DNA from: Fimenecus sp051881435
GTDB lineage: Bacteria; Bacillota; Clostridia; Oscillospirales; Acutalibacteraceae
DNA length: 8,579 nucleotides
Assembly: GCA_051881435.1 (NCBI GenBank)
Contig: JBJEPW010000029.1
Coordinates: 1 to 8,579, forward strand
Reading direction: 5' to 3'
Shown here one piece after another: positions 6,317 through 8,579 of the stretch. A program made the translations under genes and the position numbers. Every line of letters starts with the position of its first letter. Within the stretch, counting starts at the first letter, position 1. A model generated the notes under the pieces. The model worked only from the letters and a program-made list of their open reading frames with translations, made no database searches and was not told the origin of the DNA.

Positions 6317-8259
6317 TATCTTATTCTCGCTCCATTGGGAATACTCTCGTCAACAAACATAACCTTTACATCGTCCTCCGAGCAATCGGCGGCAAGTATC
6401 ATACCGTTGCTTTCAACTCCGCAGAGCACGGCAGGCTTTAAGTTTGCAACAACAATAACCTTTTTGCCCTTTAAATCCTCGGGAGAATACCACTTTGCAA
6501 TACCGCTTGCCACGATTCGGTCTGTACCCGTTCCGTCATCAAGAGTGAGCTTTAAAAGCTTTTTAGCCTTTTTAACAGGCTCACAGTCCTTAACCTCGGC
6601 TACACGAAGCTCAACCTTCATAAAATCGTCAATGCCGATTTGTGCAAGCCCCTCAATTTTGGGAGCGGGAGCGTTTTTCTTTTCTTCCGCCTCTTTTTTA
6701 GCTTGCAATTCGGCAATGAGTTTTTCACCGTCAATTCGGGAGAACAGCGGAGTTGCAGTTCCTACCTTAACGCCGCTTTGCAATCCGCCCCAATTTTGAA
6801 TACTCTCATATGTTGCGGCGGGAACATTCATCTGCTCTGCGATTTTAATTGCGGTTTCGGGCATAACAGGTGCAATAAGAGCGGAGAGAACACGAATACC
6901 CTCCAAAAGGTTGTAAAGCACTGTGCCCAGCTTTTCTTTCTGCGACTCGTCTTTTGCAAGCGCCCAGGGCATTGTCTCGTCAATATATTTGTTGCAGCGG
7001 CGTGCAAAATTCATTACGCACTCAACTGCGTCGCTCATTTTGTATTCGGAAAGATTTTTGTCAAACCCAGCAAGTGCTTTTTTAGCACAAGCCTTCAAAT
7101 CCTCATCAAATTCCGTAGGACAAGAGGGTGCCTGAACAACTCCGTCAAAATACTTATTCTGCATTGCAATGGTACGGTTGACAAGATTACCGAGAGTGTT
7201 TGCAAGGTCGGAGTTAAAGCGCTCAATCATAGCCTCATAGGTGATTGAGCCGTCATTTGCATGGGGCATCTCAGAGAGAAGATAGTAACGAACTGCGTCA
7301 ACGCCGAAAATATTTGTAAGGTCGTCGGCATAAATCACATTGCCCCTTGACTTGCTCATCTTGTCCTCGCCGAACAAAAGCCACGGGTGACCGTAAACCT
7401 GCTTGGGCAACGGCTCGCCGAGAGCCATAAGCATAACGGGCCAGTAAATTGTATGGAAACGCACAATATCCTTACCGATAATGTGAACATCGGCAGGCCA
7501 GTATTTTTTGTAAGTGTCCGAGCTCCCGTCAGGGTCATAGCCGAGGGCGGTAATATAGTTTGAAAGTGCGTCAATCCATACATATATAACATGCTTATCG
7601 TCAAAGGTTACGGGAATTCCCCATTTAAAAGAGGTTCTTGATACGCACAAATCCTGAAGTCCCGGCTTTATAAAGTTATTGAGCATTTCTTTCTTTCGAG
7701 CCTCGGGATAAATGAAGCTTTCGTTGCTCTCAATAAACTCTTCAAGCTGTTTTTGGTATTTGGAAAGGCGGAGGAAATATGCCTCCTCCTTTGCCTTTTT
7801 AACCTCTCTGCCGCAGTCGGGGCACTTGCCGTCAACTAACTGGCTTTCTGTCCAGAAGGACTCGCAGGGAGTGCAATAAAGCCCCTCGTACTCACTTTTG
7901 TAAATATCCCCTTGGTCATAGAGCTTTTTAAATATCTTCTGAACTGTTTTCTCGTGATAATCGTCGGTAGTGCGGATAAATTTATCGTAGGTTGTATTCA
8001 ACAAATCGCAAATACCCTTGATTTCGCCTGCCACTTTATCAACATATTCCTTGGGTGTTACCCCTGCTTCTTTTGCGTATTCCTCAATTTTCTGACCGTG
8101 TTCGTCAGTTCCTGTCAGAAAGAAAACATCGTAGCCCTGCATTCGCTTGTACCTCGCAATGGCATCGGTCAGCACAATTTCATAGCTGTTTCCGATATGC
8201 GGCTTGCGTGATGTGTACGCAATGGCTGTTGTGATGTAAAACTTTGGCTTTTCACACAT
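6316..8259 (-). CDS. metG: Methionyl-tRNA synthetase with C-terminal tRNA-binding domain
   Basis: A class I synthetase that charges tRNA-Met with methionine using ATP, here 647 residues. The Rossmann catalytic core has the HIGH-type motif HIGN (21-24), TGTDEHGQKI (49-58) and KMSKS (300-304). The zinc knuckle in the connective peptide has four cysteines (C129, C132, C146, C149). A helical anticodon-binding domain lies at about 350-490, then a charged linker (512-533) and a fused EMAP/Trbp111-like tRNA-binding domain (about 544-647; FMKVELRVAEV, GMILAA). The ATG at 8259 is chosen over one at 8292 because AAAGGGG lies 8 bases before it and the MetRS homology starts there; the extra 11 codons fall in the leader. 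The motif before HIGN reads YTSRKP where many have YxSGKP. All key residues look intact. It is the first gene of the metG-tatD operon. Confidence 0.97.
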   Translation of the reverse strand: MCEKPKFYITTAIAYTSRKPHIGNSYEIVLTDAIARYKRMQGYDVFFLTGTDEHGQKIEEYAKEAGVTPKEYVDKVAGEIKGICDLLNTTYDKFIRTTDDYHEKTVQKIFKKLYDQGDIYKSEYEGLYCTPCESFWTESQLVDGKCPDCGREVKKAKEEAYFLRLSKYQKQLEEFIESNESFIYPEARKKEMLNNFIKPGLQDLCVSRTSFKWGIPVTFDDKHVIYVWIDALSNYITALGYDPDGSSDTYKKYWPADVHIIGKDIVRFHTIYWPVMLMALGEPLPKQVYGHPWLLFGEDKMSKSRGNVIYADDLTNIFGVDAVRYYLLSEMPHANDGSITYEAMIERFNSDLANTLGNLVNRTIAMQNKYFDGVVQAPSCPTEFDEDLKACAKKALAGFDKNLSEYKMSDAVECVMNFARRCNKYIDETMPWALAKDESQKEKLGTVLYNLLEGIRVLSALIAPVMPETAIKIAEQMNVPAATYESIQNWGGLQSGVKVGTATPLFSRIDGEKLIAELQAKKEAEEKKNAPAPKIEGLAQIGIDDFMKVELRVAEVKDCEPVKKAKKLLKLTLDDGTGTDRIVASGIAKWYSPEDLKGKKVIVVANLKPAVLCGVESNGMILAADCSEDDVKVMFVDESIPNGARIR

Positions 8260-8267
8260 AGAAAACG

Positions 8268-8274
8268 CCCCTTT
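8268..8274 (-). promoter_or_regulatory. Shine-Dalgarno deciding the metG start
   Basis: AAAGGGG lies 8 bases before the ATG at 8259. No comparable site precedes the upstream in-frame ATG at 8292, which falls inside the leader hairpin. Confidence 0.8.
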
Positions 8275-8285
8275 CTGAAAAATTT

Positions 8286-8318
8286 GCGGCAAACCTTAAA
8301 TATTATATGTTTTACCGC
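8286..8318 (-). promoter_or_regulatory. Hairpin with U-tract in the metG leader
   Basis: In the RNA, GCGGUAAAAC (8318-8309) can pair with GGUUUGCCGC (8295-8286) over 9 of 10 positions, including one G-U pair and one mismatch, with a 13-base AU loop. It is followed by AAAUUUUU. It starts about 5 bases after the predicted transcription start. It may be a 5' stabilising hairpin or a weak attenuator. The leader is too short for a T-box. Confidence 0.45.
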
Positions 8319-8329
8319 ATATACATTGT

Positions 8330-8358
8330 ATTATACTAAACATTGCCAATATTTTCAA
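8330..8358 (-). promoter_or_regulatory. Sigma-A promoter of metG-tatD
   Basis: TTGAAA (8353-8358) and TATAAT (8330-8335) on the minus strand are separated by exactly 17 bases. The -10 is a perfect match and the -35 matches 5 of 6. The predicted start is near 8323, giving a leader of about 64 bases. Confidence 0.88.
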
Positions 8359-8425
8359 GGAGTTTATTACGATTATTTGTGACGGCGCAATACAAATGTA
8401 TATATAATGTAGGGTAATGATTTTT

Positions 8426-8460
8426 AAAATTTTTAAAAAAACGCAAAAATTTTAAAAAAA
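8426..8460 (+). promoter_or_regulatory. A-tract UP element of the tRNA-Val promoter
   Basis: Two near-identical A/T units, AAAATTTTTAAAAAAA (8426-8441) and AAAAATTTTAAAAAAA (8445-8460), are offset by 19 bases and end 4 bases before the -35. This is where the RNA polymerase alpha C-terminal domains bind, as is usual at strong stable-RNA promoters. Confidence 0.6.
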
Positions 8461-8464
8461 TATG

Positions 8465-8493
8465 TTGACAACCGAAACTTAATGTGGTAAATT
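8465..8493 (+). promoter_or_regulatory. Promoter of the tRNA-Val gene
   Basis: A consensus -35 TTGACA (8465-8470), a 17-base spacer and -10 TAAATT (8488-8493). TG at 8485-8486 makes an extended -10. Transcription should start near 8500, leaving a 5' leader of about 25 bases for RNase P to remove. Confidence 0.8.
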
Positions 8494-8525
8494 ATATGAG
8501 CCGCTGAAAACAGCAGCAAAAATGT

Positions 8526-8579
8526 GGGAGCATAGCTCAGCTGGGAGAGCATCTGCCTTACAAGCAGAGGGTCACAGGT
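8526..8579 (+). tRNA. tRNA-Val (anticodon UAC), 3' end cut by the window edge
   Basis: The acceptor 5' strand GGGAGCA (8526-8532), D stem GCTC/GAGC (8535-8538 with 8547-8550), anticodon stem TCTGC/GCAGA (8552-8556 with 8564-8568) and the loop CTTACAA with anticodon TAC (8559-8561) are all present. The variable loop and the first strand of the T stem (ACAGG) follow, then the window ends at about tRNA position 54. The anticodon reads GUA codons for valine. The leader carries a small GCTG/CAGC hairpin. It may be the first of a tRNA cluster. Confidence 0.95.

Noticed and set aside
6640..7248. 202-codon open frame on the plus strand
   Set aside because: It lies wholly antisense to the metG coding region, the translation is cysteine- and phenylalanine-rich without a domain pattern, and it has no fitting ribosome binding site or promoter.
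8260..8292. Upstream in-frame ATG at 8292 as the metG start
   Set aside because: The 11 extra residues do not resemble a MetRS N-terminus, the ATG sits inside the leader hairpin without a Shine-Dalgarno, and AAAGGGG is ideally placed for the ATG at 8259.
8260..8323. T-box riboswitch in front of metG
   Set aside because: The leader from the predicted start to the ATG is only about 64 bases, too short for a T-box, and I see neither the AGGGUGG-like T-box sequence nor a specifier loop.
8403..8408. Second plus-strand TATAAT upstream of the tRNA gene
   Set aside because: No acceptable -35 lies 16-18 bases upstream (the closest, TTGTGA, is 20 away), and the TTGACA/extended -10 promoter closer to the tRNA is much better.
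8391..8464. AT-rich stretch with short palindromes as a replication origin or att site
   Set aside because: There are no DnaA-box clusters, no repeated core sequence and no integrase gene; the A-tracts are better explained as an UP element for the tRNA promoter.

Overview
The window looks like chromosome from a low-to-moderate GC Gram-positive bacterium of the class Clostridia, most likely an uncultured gut or rumen member of the Oscillospiraceae/Ruminococcaceae type. The reasons are good Shine-Dalgarno sites, sigma-A type promoters, short genes-in-series with U-tailed terminators, a methionyl-tRNA synthetase of the four-cysteine zinc type with a fused C-terminal tRNA-binding domain, and a very large secreted Ig-like protein ending in a type I dockerin. 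This placement is inferred from protein style, not from a marker-gene comparison.

Layout, right to left, because every protein gene is on the minus strand. At the right edge a tRNA-Val(UAC) gene starts on the plus strand behind a strong promoter with an A-tract upstream element, and the window cuts it off at the T stem. Diverging from it is a housekeeping operon, metG (8259-6316) then tatD (6316-5540). The stop of metG and the start of tatD share one base. The operon has a clear TTGAAA-17-TATAAT promoter, a short leader that can fold into a hairpin, and ends at a 10-bp hairpin terminator (5509-5533).

The second transcription unit is the accessory part. A 1663-codon gene (5372-381, TTG start) encodes an exported protein made of a signal peptide, about six Big_2-like Ig domains (the first with a helical insertion), two Big_3-like domains, a long block of alternating beta modules, a pre-dockerin module and a type I dockerin. 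No catalytic domain is recognisable. Eleven bases after its stop begins a 99-aa Dabb-domain gene (369-70) whose Shine-Dalgarno site overlaps the upstream stop codon. A bulged 16-bp hairpin terminator (8-47) closes the unit.

The metG-tatD half is ordinary. The points worth attention are the dockerin protein without an enzyme, the helical insertion in its first domain, its tight pairing with a small cytoplasmic Dabb protein, and an inverted repeat over its probable promoter. No mobile element, CRISPR array, phage gene or defence system is visible. The window is nearly filled: the only non-coding gaps are the roughly 170 bases at 5373-5539 and the roughly 270 bases at 8260-8525.
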